A DNA stretch of 64,000 nt from Eucommia ulmoides (GCA_016647705.1 JAENRU010000468.1:1-64000), one strand, 5' to 3'; numbered from the stretch's first letter, positions 46,495-58,241 are shown. Numbers and translations: made by a program. The notes: generated from the letters alone by a model not told the origin.

Positions 46495-46983
46495 ATACTA
46501 CACGCCAAGAAGAGATTCAAGATTCAATGCACCAATGAGGAAAAATCAGTATATACAAAGTGCAAAGTTTAAAAAATAGCAAGTTCAGTACATGAAATCA
46601 ACTTATCCTTATCCTCAACAAATGGAGAGAAATCAATACCAAAAAAGGATAATGTATAAGGCGGTGACAAAGCATAATGTGGAAAAACAACACAAAGCAC
46701 CGTACAAAGGCAAGAAAATTATAATTGAACCAATCCAGAAAAAAAATAAAAAAATAAAAAAAACAAACCAATGCAAGAGTGAAGGAAATCAAAGTGGTAA
46801 ATCAAGCAAAAGGAAATATAGTGGATTCAAAGGAAAACAAACTTGAAAATAACAATTCACCAAAGGTACACATACCAATTGCTCCCAAGGACAATCTAGG
46901 TATGACAAATTTTCTAAAATTTAATAATGTTAATTTTGTTTGGGAGACTAATGCTTTGTATTTCTTAAATTAGATATTTGTTA

Positions 46984-46987
<4 letters not shown>

Positions 46988-47017
<30 letters not shown>
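46988..47017 (+). repeat. (TG)n microsatellite
   Basis: About 15 uninterrupted TG units within the internal region of the copia derivative. Confidence 0.95.
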
Positions 47018-47020
<3 letters not shown>

Positions 47021-47488
47021 AATGTTTTGAAATATGTGTAGATCAAAATAAGAGCTAAAAATTGAGCTAATTGATCAAATAGGATGAAAACCCATAAATG
47101 GACAAGAGAAGTCATGTCGGTTAACTGACAGGAACAGAGTCTGCATAATGCAGATTCGGCATTGGTCGATTAACCGACCAAGAACAATTGATCAACTGAC
47201 TGTTACAGGATTAAATATCCCTAGCCCTTTCATTTAATCCCCATTTATTTTCAAAACCTTTTCTCTTTAAATCCCTTCATCTCCTTAGAGTTTTCCTCTC
47301 AAATCTTCAAGAAATCCTCACATTTTGGCTTGGAATAGAAGATTAAGGGTTTGGATCTATCATTTGGAAGAAAAAAGATTCATTATAAGGTTGGTTCTTC
47401 TACTTCTCTCTAGGGTTTCGGTTGATCTATTCCATCTTGTGAGATTTTTTAGTTTTAAATTGATTGATGAACTCACCATTGAGAGAAA

Positions 47489-48660
47489 ATGCCTAGAAGT
47501 AAAAGTCCTTGCCCACGAAAACCTAAATTTGACACCGTGCACCTTGAGAGCAAGGACAAGGAGATAAAACACAAAAAATAATTTGCAAATCAAAAGGTCG
47601 TTTGTTGTAAACCCGTTGATTTTGATGGATTGAAGAAGAAAAATATTGATCTTGAAAAGCATGTTAGGAATTTGGGTTGGACTGATTTTGTTTCCCAAAG
47701 CAATGAATCGATGCCCCATTGGCTAAAAATATTTCAAGTTATCTTACAATTAGATATGAACAATAGAGGTCATTTGTTAAAAAGGGTTGAAATTAGATTT
47801 GATAAGGCAGGTCTTACAGATATTTTGAAGTTCAATAAAGAATATGTTTTTCCTACTATACCCCTCAATGTCTTGCGATGAATTTAAGGAGAAGTGAGAT
47901 TGCTAATAAGTTTGGGTTGATTGATCATAGATCGGGATCGCTATCACTTGAGCATCGTCTCATTCATTCGATGATTACATATTCAATTGTGCCTAGAGCA
48001 GAGAGTCATGCGAATGTTAATGAGTTTGATTTATACTTGCTAGATGAAATTGTTGAGGGTAAAAATCTTGATTTATCCCACATTATGATGGAACACATGA
48101 AGTATCATTTAAAGAAACCATCAAGAGTAATACCCTATGCTAATACACTTTAAAGAATATTCGATTACACCGAAGCTAAAAATGATACAGATGAAATTAA
48201 ATTTTTCACGATGACCCCGACATGGATAAATATTAGTAAATGTATTTTAATGGGGTATGAATTCAAGTGAAATAGGTGGGTGATAAAGAAGGGAGAAGAG
48301 AGACAAAGAATGGTGGTGGATGGAGAATAAAATGAAGAATTAAGCTCGGATCAGAAGACGGATATGCTTAGGAATCAATTTCATGATCTCCAGCAATACA
48401 CGGAGATGCTTGATTACAGAATGTCCAGGATTGAAAATGACATGGCTGAGATAAAGGTATCTATGGAAAGCGGATACGGGAGGATGACTGAGACCATGGA
48501 AGCTAGTTCGAGAGGATCACAGGTAGCATGGAGTTCCAATTCATGCATAACCCGCAGTTTAACAGCCAGTAGCAGTTTAGCACCCAGTAGCAATAAAGTA
48601 GGCACACTACCTTCGGAGCGCAACAATCCTTTGGATAATGTATTGTAGTAGGGTCGTCAG
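47489..48660 (+). pseudogene. Putative plant-transposon-protein-like ORF, frame-broken and split by an insertion
   Basis: From the ATG at 47489 ('MPRSKSPCPRKPKFD'), a stop at about 47567 and a frameshift near 47878 break a frame whose middle reads 'LGWTDFVSQSNESMPHWLKIF' and 'LSLEHRLIHSMITYSIVPRA ... DLYLLDEIVEGKNLDLSHIM'. This layout (W..F...., then 'LEHRLIH..I.....PR..S', then 'L..I..G..ID..') is that of the uncharacterised 'putative plant transposon protein' domain often carried as an extra ORF by plant retrotransposons. The tail (48364-48648) has a coiled-coil stretch 'LDYRMSRIENDMAEIKVSME'. The ORF continues after the nested element at about 53026-53157 ('PSMSYYQLMPSSSS'-like, ending TAA). 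Function unknown. Confidence 0.55.
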
Positions 48661-48669
48661 GGGTAGAAC

Positions 48670-49026
48670 AGTAATACCCCAAAAATTTATATTTTCAAAA
48701 ATATTATTTTATATAAGTTTAATATTTTTGGGTTGTTTTGTATATTATGAGAATTTATGGTATAAATAATATTTGATAATTTTTGGGGGCTAAATGTTAA
48801 TTTTTAAATTGACGTTTAAAAGTTTAGGGATTATTGGGTTATTTAAAATATAATTTTAAGAGTTTTGAGATATAATTATTATTATTTTATTTTAAGAGGG
48901 ATAGAAAATGTAAATAATAAAAATAATAATATTTGTTGAAATGTGTTGTCCTCATGTAATGAAGACAATACATTAACACACACACACATATATATATATG
49001 CTTACATGTGTTATTATTATTATTAT

Positions 49027-49107
<81 letters not shown>

Positions 49108-49766
49108 TAGCAGAAGTTTACTAAAGCAGTGTTCGGTAGCAAAATATGGGAGCCTCAAAATAGGAATTAGAAATGAAATCATAGGATTTTATTTTGGGTT
49201 ACTAACCCAAAATGATAATATGTATATATGTATATATGTATATGTTTTTGAGTATTTCGGTTTGGATTTCAACTCGGATTTCATGTAGAATTTCTAACTT
49301 TTTTTAATATTTGTATTTAATATCTCTCTTCATTAGAATTTCTAACAATATATATATAATTTTGAGTATTTCGGTTAGGATTTCGTCTCGAATTTTAGGT
49401 AAAATTCTTAATTTTTTTAATATTTGTATTTAATCTCTCTCTTCATTATGTGATTCATTCTAAAATTGTTGTTAATAATTGTTAGTTTTTATGAAATATT
49501 CAAGATTATTATGTGAAGAATTATGTGGGGAACATGTTTATATGTTTATTTGTGGATTAACTAAATACACGTAGTGAAGGGGTTAAAAATTATGCTGAGC
49601 CTTGTCTCACAACCTCACAGTTTGTATTGCAAGGCTGATGAAAATGGTGTTGCGCGTGAAATTTTATTTGAATTTCTAATAATTTATAATATTGGTTATT
49701 CATTTTTAGTATTAATTCTCCAAAAGGAGAAATCGCTTGGTGGCCTTGAGAAACCAAGTCGTTACA
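48670..49766 (+). repeat. 5' LTR of the nested non-autonomous element
   Basis: Begins 'agtaataccccaaaaattt' and ends '...aagtcgttaca'. It includes (CA)n/(TA)n at about 48978-49000 and a ~100-bp ATT/AAT microsatellite (49011-49108). The segment 49001-49222 is in opposite orientation to its counterpart in the 3' LTR. Confidence 0.88.
49011..49108 (+). repeat. (ATT)/(AAT) trinucleotide microsatellite
   Basis: A run of TTA units turns into AAT units at about 49028, about 98 bp in total. The run is only about 20 bp long in the other LTR, so it expanded after insertion or contracted there. Confidence 0.95.
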
Positions 49767-51992
49767 AAGTGGTATTAGAGCATAAGTTACGATCACCGTA
49801 GGCATAGGTTATATTACTCATTACTCATAATAAGTGAACTAATACTTAAAAATAATAATTTTTGTATAATTCATTAATTCATTAAAAAATATGAAACAAC
49901 CCAATTAATGATATATTGTGCATTTGAAAATATGTTCAAATATGTTCTGTATCATTATTATTATTATAATATATATATATATATATATGGTTTAAATATG
50001 TTCTGCATTATTGTTGTTATGAAACAAAACAAAAGGGGGTTTCGACACTTTGTATCCTTGAAGTTTGACCAAAATCTAACTTTGGTCCCTACAGTTTCAA
50101 TTTGAACATATAATACCAATAGTAAGTTAAGTGAGACTGGATGAGTATCGTGTTAGTCGTGGACCATAGGATAAATTATTGAAAGGATCGGTTTAAAAGG
50201 TGTTTACTGTCTTCTATGTAAATTATCAAATTATACTATCGTATTAAATTGAAAAAGAAATTGTTGATGAAAATTGAAAGTTTTATGATGTTAAATTGAT
50301 CAAATGGAATTTAAAAGGTGAAAAATGATTTTTATTATCCTATTATGCCATAGTTGTCTCGTTAGGAGGGCATGTCTTGCAAGATATTATTGGTCCTTAC
50401 AGGAAGGCATGTCGTGTAGGACGTTGTATTGCGACTTGTCAGGAGGACAATTCCTACAGGTAGTTGTTATAGACTGTTGTTGTTGACGATGATTATTGGT
50501 ATGATATGGTAGTTTTTATCACGTGTTGTTAACTATCAATATGATAGAGTTGAATATGGTATTGACAATATAATGTGGTGAAGTTGAATATGGAATTGAT
50601 TATAAATATGTTGTGTTAAGACCTGACAAGAGAGCAAGTCCTGCAGGTGATAAAAATATGTTGTTAATTTTACCAGAGAAATTGAATATAGAATTGATTA
50701 TAATATGTTGTATTGAGACCTGACAGGAGGATAAGTCCTGCAAGTAGTTGATATGATAACTCCTAATCGTGAGATAAAACAATCATATGGCCAGTAAGGA
50801 AGTATGGTATTTTATTATATAAAAATGAGTTGATCAGTTGATTTTGATTCGGTTGTTCTATGATATTTGTGGAATTTTGATATTTCTCAGTGTGGTAATA
50901 TTTGTTGAAAATGAGTTTTGATAAAAAAACAAAATACTTGATCCATAAATTATTTTGTATTATGAAGACAGTACACTAATAAAATATTTAGATAGATATT
51001 AGTCCACTACTAACGATAGGTAGGGTCAGAATGTGGTGTAATTGTTGAGACATTTGGTGGGCCTTATATAATAGTTTTATATACATTTTACATTAATTTT
51101 TACTTTGAGCTTAAACGATATTTTAGTAATTCAAGTTGGGGAATTTTATGTAATATTTTTATACATGTTACGTGAGTTTTGAACTTTTGAGACATATGTA
51201 TGTAATTAAGATGTATTTATGTGGTTGATACGTATTTATGGGATTCAGACGTATTTACATGATTTGAAACGTATTTACATGGTTAAAACGTATTTATGTG
51301 TTTCGAGATATATTTATACGGTTAAAATGTATTTATACGTTTGGGACGTATTTATGTAGTTGACAACGAATTTATGTCTTTTCAGACGTATTTTAGAAAA
51401 TTCGTTATTTAAAGTTTGAGTTGTGTTGATATTTTATGGAAAATTTTATGAGATTATAAAATTGATATTGTGGATATTTTGATGATTTTTGAACTCATGG
51501 GACAGTCCACAAGGGGAAAAGGGCTATTTAATAATTATGATTTGGGTTGTATGTTGGTTATGAGATATAGCAGTGGACTTAAAATGTTATGCCAAGTGAA
51601 ATTGAGGTCGTGGACCTGTTGGTATTGAGATAGGCTCAATCCAATGAGGCTACCATGATATTTTAAAGATGTATTATTATTATTATTAGAGTGTACAGCG
51701 AAAGTATTTAGAAATATAAAATTCTATGATAATTAATTATCTGTGTTAGAAATTACAGACTAAAGTGTATGTTTGTATGTTGTTGGATATAGAGTGGGCC
51801 ACAGCAGATGCGGAAGTGACGATATATAGTATGGATTTTGACGATTATGAATTATAGGTGACTTTCGGTTGTGGAACCTTACATAGCAAATAATTGTCTT
51901 AGAATTGAGTGTGATTAATATAACCATGCGTTTTTAAATTATTATTGTTTTAAATAAAATTTCGAGAACGAAATTTATTTAAGGGAGTAGAT
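49767..51992 (+). other. Non-coding internal region of the nested element
   Basis: No similarity to gag or pol is visible. Three to four copies of a 'gacaggagg.(a)agtcctgcaggtag' motif lie at about 50365-50760. Around 51190-51400 a short motif 'gacgtatttatg(t)' recurs about ten times at irregular 20-30 bp intervals. The region ends in the purine-rich tract at about 51981-51990. Confidence 0.75.
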
Positions 51993-53025
51993 TGTAATAC
52001 TCCAAAAGTTTATATTTTGAAAATATTATTTTATAAAAATTTAATATTTTTGGGTTGTTTTGTATATTATGAGAATTTATGGTATAAATAATATTTGATA
52101 ATTTTTGGGGGGTTAAACGTTAATTATTTTTTTTTACTTTTAAAAGTTTTGGGACTATTGGTTTATTTAAAATATAATTTTAAGAGTTTTGAGATATAAT
52201 TAATATTTTTTTTATTTTAAGAGGGATAAAAAATATAAATAATAAAAATAATAATATATGTTAAAATGTGATGTCTTCATATAATGAAGACAACACGTTA
52301 ACATGTAAACACACACACACACACACACATATATATTATCATTTTGGGTTACTAACCCAAAATGAAATCATAGATCCTATGATTTCATTTCTAATTCCTA
52401 TTCTGAGGCACCCATATTTTGCTACCGAACACTACCTTAGTAATCTTCTACTATTTTTTATTATTATTATATAATAACACGTGTAATCATATATATATAT
52501 TGAATGTTTTTTAGTATTTCGATTCGAATTTCGGCTCAGATTTTAGATAGAATTTCTAATTCTTTTAATATTTATATTTAATCTCTCTCTCTTCATTATG
52601 TGATTTATGCTAAAATTGTTGTTAATCTTTAATTGTTAGTTTTTATTAAATATTTAGGATTATTATGTGAAGAATTATGTGGGGAATATGTTTTTATGTT
52701 TATTTGTAGATTGATTAAATACACGTAATAAATGGATTAAAAATTCTACTGAGCCCTAGCTCACAACCCCACAGTCTGTATTGCAGTACCGATGAAAATG
52801 GTATTGCGCATGAAATTTTATTTGAATTTCTAGTAATTTATAATAATTGTATTTATTAGTTGTAGCTGTAAAATTGATTTGATAATTTGATAATATCTAT
52901 AATTATCGCCGTAGTTTGTAAAATTTTCCAAATTTTTATGAGATGAGATATTGGTTATTCAGTTTTAGTATTAATTCTCCAAAAGGAGAAATCGCATGAC
53001 GGCCTTGAGAAACCGGGTCATTACA
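51993..53025 (+). repeat. 3' LTR of the nested non-autonomous element
   Basis: Begins TGTAATACTCC and ends 'gggtcattaca', followed by AGAAC. It carries a (CA)n run at about 52309-52329, and the segment 52331-52490 matches the 5' LTR only as reverse complement (see findings). Confidence 0.9.
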
Positions 53026-53157
53026 AGAACCATCTATGTCGTATTATCAGCTGATGCCATCTAGCTCAAGCGTTCAGTCGGGTAATCGATACCCACAACA
53101 GCCAGCTACAAAACCGTTGGGACTGTACTATCTATTTATGGGACAGAGACCTCATTA

Positions 53158-53801
53158 ATTTTTATGCTTTATCATTCTCAGTTTGGTTATGTAATTAAAC
53201 TTGTCTCACCGTGGTACCTTGGTTTGTAATAGTTAAATCTAGGACTTGTGGTACTTGATCTAGATATACAAAATGGTAATTAGTTTATTGTGGAGAATTA
53301 TTGTCAGAATATGATCTTTTACACTGAATATTTCATTCTTATAATGATCCACATATATTCTACTGTTAAAAAATATTTCTATCCTTATTATTGAAAATTA
53401 AGATCATATGATTTTTTTTTAAAAACTATTTTATCAGAATATTTATCAAAGGGGTTAAAAGAAATATTGATTTGGTTCTCTGCCCCCCACTTTTTGAGAT
53501 GACAAATTGGGAGAAATTGATGTTTAAACGAGTTAGTTAATTCTTAACAATTTGTTCGCCTAAACATTGCACTTATTAAAGAAAGATCTAAGTTGAATTG
53601 GTTATATTGAGCTTAATTGAATATCATTATCGTTATATTGATTTTTGGGCTTATATTGAATATTCGTTGAACTGTTTGAATTTGTCTTCATGATTTTACT
53701 TAAATGAGTTAAATACTCATCCTCGGATTTAGGGGAGCATGGTTACATTTTAAAAAAAAAAAAAAATCAAAGTTAATTGTCATATTCAAAAATAGGGAGA
53801 T
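53158..53801 (+). other. 3' untranslated region and polypurine tract of the copia derivative
   Basis: No reading frame is visible. The text 'tttttgagatgacaaattgggag' (about 53495) is like SIRE-type 3' regions, and the last bases before the LTR, 'aaaaatagggagat' (53788-53801), are the likely polypurine tract. Confidence 0.65.
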
Positions 53802-56136
53802 TGTTGATCCCTAGGTTTTGATGAACAATTAATGATTGATGTTTTTTGTGGAACTAATGTGTTCGTTGAGTATTTCAGAAAAGAGTTCTATATTGTTAAT
53901 TGTATTTAAGACATCGTGAAGCAATTGTTAAGGGTGCAAAGATGGATGCATTGAAGAAATAAATAGCAGTGAAAACCTTGAAAAAAATTAGGTGAAAACA
54001 ACTTTATACTTTTATACTCTTAATTCAACCCGAACTAGGATCACACACGACACTATTAAATGAGTTTTTTTTTTTTTTTTTTTTTTGTATTGAGAGAATT
54101 TAGGATCCTAATTATTGATTTAATATGTGCTCCTTATGTTAAATTGATAATAGAAATTAACCTAATTGAAAATAAGGATTAAAGTATAAAAAGTTGGAAG
54201 TTTAGGGTCAATTCAGTCAACCGAGGAAATCAATTGGTTAACTGAATCAAATAGTGGGTTTTGGAGTAGAATTAGTTAATGAAAGAACCATCCGCTTCAA
54301 CCGGTTAACAGTTTGAATCTGTGAAGTTTTCGGAGCAAAATGTGTAGTACCTGTATCGATCGGTCAACCAAATGCAAGCAATCGATCAACCAACTGAATT
54401 TAAGGTTTGGCAAGAAAAGTCTCTGAATCAATCGGTTAATTGATTGGGAGGTAATCGATCAACTGATTGGATTGAATTTTGGCAAGAAAAACTCTCTACA
54501 TCAATCGGTCAACCGACCAGAAGGGTATCAGTCAACCGACTGCGATTTTGGTTTGGCCTAGTTTCAAAGTTGTATCAATCGGTTAACCCACTGCCAGGGA
54601 TCGGTCAACAAACTGTTTTGGTTGAGATTTCGATGAACTTGATCTTTCGGTCAAAAATTAACCATTTTTTATGATTCCAATAGAGAAATTTGGGTGATCT
54701 GATTCTATTAAAGATATGGTACATATATTTTATATTCCTATTGATTTGGTCCACATAATTTAAGATTCTCTCAATGTAAGTAGTTAAATAGTTCCTATCT
54801 TTATTATTGTTAATTGAGAAATATTTATGGACTTATTTGAGAGTTTTAAAAGATATTTTTAAGTGGATTATCCCATAATTGAATAATATTATTATATGGG
54901 GTCTAAAAGTGCCTTTTAGAGGTATATATTTTGAAAAGTAGCCATTGCGGGGCTTGATATTGGTCTATATATTTAGACCTGTGGGATTGAGATGAATAAC
55001 ATCAAGAACATTAGTTCCTAAGCTTTTCTAAGAGTTACTATTCTGCTGAGATTTTCGAGAGAGATTTTGTGCTCAGTTCTTGATCTAAAGTGCTGATTGA
55101 TTTGGTGTCATCGACTTGTGCTATTTTGCAATTCTATTTTCATTCTTCGGTGTTTTTCCAGTCAGATCTTTCCAAGTTATTGTTTCTTATTTTGGTTTCA
55201 TATTATTACTGCTTGCTTGGATTTAAGATCGTTAAAAAATTGTTTTCAAACTTAAAAGCCTGAAAATCTTTTTAGAACAATTTATGTGATTATCTGATTA
55301 CGTGCCTTAATTTGTGCAACCAACATTCTTTATTAATCATATATTAATTTGCGTTACATTGTATCTATCACGTAGTAAATTTTGGGACATTAATCAAGAT
55401 ATCTGTATTGAGGTGGTAGAAACTCCTTGTCGAAAGAAACTGATATTTTTCTATATTTGTGAGTACGAGTAGATTAGACACGGTTGGGCCGGTGTCTAGT
55501 CAGGGTAGTTAGATCTCAATCTTTTTCCTATAAAAAAATTAGGGTTTTATCTTTGTCCTAAGTAAAAATTTAGGTTATTCTTTTCCCTTGAAAATAATTA
55601 GGTCTTAATTCTCCGTACAACTGAATTAATTTGAATAAATTGTAAAGGTTTCATCCTTACCTAGGAAAATGATACTTGAGAGTATGGTAAGGTTTTTATT
55701 CTTCCTGTAATGGAATTAGGTTAGTTTTTAGCCTGGTAAAAAGATAAGGTTCTCCCTTAACCTAGGAAAAGAAAAATTGTAGAGGTTGATTTTGAGCCAA
55801 GTAAAAGAATCGTTGTAAAGGTTTGGTTCCTACCTGGTAAAGGAATGAGGGGTTTAGAGATTGCGAATCTCCGTGGAGCTCGGAGGACTGGATTAGGCAA
55901 GGTTAGCTTACTGAACCAAGATATATCTTGGTGTACTGCATTCTTTATTTTTATATATTGTGTTTGGGTGTACATCTAGAATTAAACACTTATTCGCTGC
56001 ATAACGAAGATAATAATTAATTTAGAAAAATTGATTATTTGATAATTAAGTGTTAAAGATTTATTCGTTTAAATTTTTTGTAACTAACCAATTCACCCCC
56101 CCCCCCCCCCCTTTTGGGTAGCTCATTGGGCTAACA
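53802..56136 (+). repeat. 3' LTR of the copia derivative
   Basis: 2335 bp from TGTTGATCCCTAGG to ...GGGCTAACA. A TATA-like CTATATATTT lies at 54964-54973. The U3 (54210-54620) has about eight spaced copies of a near-palindromic 'tcggtcaaccgac'/'tcggttaaccga' motif. A poly-C tract of about 16 bases lies at about 56096-56111. The last ~640 bp match the truncated 5' LTR. Confidence 0.85.
54964..54973 (+). promoter_or_regulatory. TATA box of the copia LTR
   Basis: CTATATATTT is followed by 'agacctgtgggattgagat'. The related minus-strand LTR at the right end has CTATATAA at 63818-63811 followed by 'tgagacctacgaat', so the position is conserved in the family. Confidence 0.55.
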
Positions 56137-56467
56137 ACCATAACAATGCGTAAAGAATCAGGGAAGACTTGCCAAACGAGTCTCTTCCTCCCTATATATA
56201 GGTCAGGACCCCAAGGTCTGAGGTACGCAATATCATACATCCAATCTTTTATGCAACCCTATGCAAAATAACTCTTATACTTACTACCTTACAATACTAT
56301 CTCTCAGTACTCTCGACTGATTCTCACAAGGAGGTACAATACCGGTAGACCCACTCGTAGTGCTTTGTTTTGTAGGAACCAGACTGAGGGACAGTGAGAT
56401 AACTCCAACAATCCATCGCTCCCAGATCTTAGAAATGACGTGTCCGGTAATCCATTTTCAAGTATCA
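56137..56467 (+). other. Possible LTR end of the Tat-type host element
   Basis: No gene is seen. A TATA box CCTATATATAGG (about 56191-56202) is followed by pyrimidine-rich sequence with 'cttttatgcaaccctatgc' and 'ctctcgactgattc', similar in style to the R/U5 part of Tat-type LTRs. If so, it is the resumption of the 29.7-kb host element after the copia insertion. The assignment is speculative and I cannot find a matching 5' LTR. Confidence 0.3.
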
Positions 56468-56777
56468 TCAACAACTATCTTTGACAAGTTGAACTACATC
56501 ATGTGGGTTTAAGAGATGCCTAGCTTCCTGTGGTAAAGTATTGGGGTGTTTATGACTAAGGAAATTAAAGCGTTCAGCCGAGGAGACATAGAATATGCCA
56601 AGAAATCTGTCAAGTGTCTCAATGATTGGGATAGAAAAAATCATCACATCTTCACACGGTTTTGTTACACTATAATTCCATCTATCAAAATTTAGTCTGG
56701 TAGAATTGAGATAGCTAAAGAAGTTCACGATTACTCGCCCACTGCTGCACCAAGGTCGATTTTTCACGTTGGTATGC
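56468..56777 (-). pseudogene. Unrecognised ORF, 3' part, interrupted by an LTR element
   Basis: The minus-strand frame is open from 56777 to a TGA at 56470-56468, about 102 codons: 'SSGRVIVNFFSYLNSTRLNF', 'PIIETLDRFLGIFYVSSAER' and 'LNPHDVVQLVKDSC'. Removing the retrotransposon 56778-62628 and one copy of the TATGC duplication (5856 bp, a multiple of three) joins it in frame with 62629-62776. I do not recognise the protein. It follows a copia-like LTR on the minus strand, so it may be an ORF captured by, or belonging to, that element, or a host exon. No signal peptide; no obvious membrane span. Confidence 0.45.
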
Positions 56778-58222
56778 TGATACGTGTAAAATACCTATCT
56801 ACTTCTAAACCGGATTTGGTAGTTTTTGAATGTTTTAGTTATATTTAATTGCGTGTTAGTTTGTTTTTAGGTAAATTAGGTGTAGGGACACAAACAAGCA
56901 GAAACGAGTGAAAACGGTGGAAAAACGGTGAAGAAATGATGAAAAAACAAGGTTTCAAGAACACAAGAGCCACCGCCGCGGCGGTGAGAGTACAGAGAGA
57001 GCTGAAATTGAACAAGTCTCACCACCTAGGCGGTGAAACGACAGAGAGTTGGTGTTGTTTTCACCGCCGAGGTGCTAATTCCCACTGCCTAGGCGGTGAA
57101 ACGACAGAAAGATCCTAAAGTTCACCGCCTCTTCCACCGCCGCAGTGAAGGACAAATCGACTTACCCACTACCGCGATGGTTACTCTGCAAACAGAAAGA
57201 AGATATTTTCAGATATTTTGAAGCCCTGCACCTATAAATACCGATTCTCCCACTTCCATTAAAGCCTCTTGGAGGGATGGACATTGTTGGAGGCCCCTAA
57301 CCTTAGGAGGTGATCCTTGGCCATTCTTGAAGAAGGGATTCATCATCCGGAGAAAAGGAAACATTGGCGAATCGATCTTTGGCGATAGTGGATCACTCCA
57401 CTTTAAGATTTGATCTTTCTCTCTTTATTTCTCTCTTTGTAATTTAATGTTTTATTGTAAATGATGATGAATATCTCTTGTTTTAATGTTTCAATGACCA
57501 AGATCATGATAGATTAGATAAATATTAGCTAGGGATAGATGCAGTTGTGTAAATACTAGTTTGATGAAATATATGTTTCTTTAACGGTTGTTTGTTTTTA
57601 ATTCTGATTGTGTTTATCATTTTACGACAACTTTAATATGCTTGTTAAGATATTAGGGTTGGATTTAAGAATACGGGGTTTGACACTCGGAAGAGATAAC
57701 CCCGAATTTGGACTAGGGTAAACACATAGTTACGATCTAACGACCCAGGAGGGCGTTAGTAAGTGTGCAATCGATGACGTTGGGGCAAGATTCACGTGAC
57801 CTAGCATCGTTAAGACATTGAGGGGGACCTCTTCGTTGATGCGAAATCACATATTCACTTGTCTTACACTCGAGAGAGGTGGCGAGTGAGTTTACGAACT
57901 GAGATTGTCGGATACCTAAACTCCGTTATTGTTAACTAAAAAATCAAACATGTATTAAGTGAATGAAATCAATCCCTAGGTAATAAACTTAGTTAGGATT
58001 AACCCACTAATTGTAGTTTAGCTTAGTTTTAATTAGTTTAATTTTAAATAATTCTTGAACCATCTGGATAATGTGAGACTATGCAAATTGTGGTATTCAA
58101 CTTATTCAACCCGTCCCTATGGGAACAATATCCGATCTTAAAAGATCTATTATATTAAAACTGGACCTCGTGCACTTACGAGTAGTCAATACATGAGCGC
58201 GTAACAAACGCTACGACGTACA
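56778..58222 (+). repeat. 5' LTR of the Athila-primed element
   Basis: It contains CACCGCC..GGCGGTG-type palindromes at about 56970-57175, a TATA box CCTATAAATA (57231-57240) and ends '...cgctacgacgtaca' before the PBS. Confidence 0.92.
57231..57240 (+). promoter_or_regulatory. TATA box of the Athila-primed LTR
   Basis: CCTATAAATA, with the same motif in the 3' LTR at about 61634-61643. It follows the palindrome cluster directly, so the palindromes occupy the U3 regulatory region. Confidence 0.55.
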
Positions 58223-58228
58223 AGTTTT

Positions 58229-58241
58229 TGGCGCCGTTGCC
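58229..58241 (+). other. Primer-binding site, Athila/Tat type
   Basis: TGGCGCCGTTGCC, the usual site of plant Athila/Tat elements, six bases after the LTR end. Confidence 0.9.

Larger units (their letters stand above)
46411..47488 (+). other. Internal non-coding part of the copia derivative
   Basis: Lys-rich frames of 64-84 codons here (46592-46846) sit downstream of gag but match nothing I recognise and may be decayed gag-pol linker. A (TG)n microsatellite of about 30 bp lies at 46988-47017. At about 47115-47205 there are 'cggttaactgacag' and 'ggtcgattaaccgacc' near-palindromes like those in the 3' LTR (54220-54620). The stretch 47217-47488 resembles a 5' leader preceding the next ORF. Confidence 0.5.
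48670..53025 (+). mobile_element. Non-autonomous LTR retrotransposon nested in the copia derivative
   Basis: 4356 bp with direct repeats 48670-49766 and 51993-53025 (about 1097 and 1033 bp), a target-site duplication AGAAC (48665-48669 and 53026-53030), PBS TGGTATTAGAGC (49770-49781) and a purine-rich tract 'aagggagtag' before the 3' LTR. The LTRs run TGTAATACTCC...GTTACA (the 5' copy has AG instead of TG at its first bases). The 2226-bp internal region encodes nothing recognisable, so the element would need proteins from a relative. The LTR ends and PBS suggest a gypsy (Tekay/Del-like) relative, but without coding sequence the superfamily is uncertain. Confidence 0.88.
44885..56136 (+). mobile_element. 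SIRE-like copia derivative, non-autonomous, split by a nested element
   Basis: Structure: truncated 5' LTR (44885-45515), iMet-type PBS, decayed gag, a second ORF of another type, 3' UTR, polypurine tract and a long 3' LTR (53802-56136, 2335 bp). Protease, integrase, RT and RNase H are absent although about 3.9 kb of internal sequence (without the nested element) remains. The gag zinc-knuckle type, the long LTR and the PPT/LTR joint 'gggagat-tgttgatccctagg' resemble SIRE/Maximus copia elements. The 5' LTR has lost about 1.7 kb, so no target-site duplication can be tested. A separate LTR element (48670-53025) is inserted in the second ORF. Confidence 0.78.

Noticed and set aside
48973-49288. 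Open frames rich in consecutive isoleucines on both strands
   Set aside because: They are translations of the ATT/AAT microsatellite in an LTR.
56137-56467. A host promoter based on the strong TATA box
   Set aside because: It is surrounded by retroelement sequence with no downstream gene; an LTR promoter is more likely.
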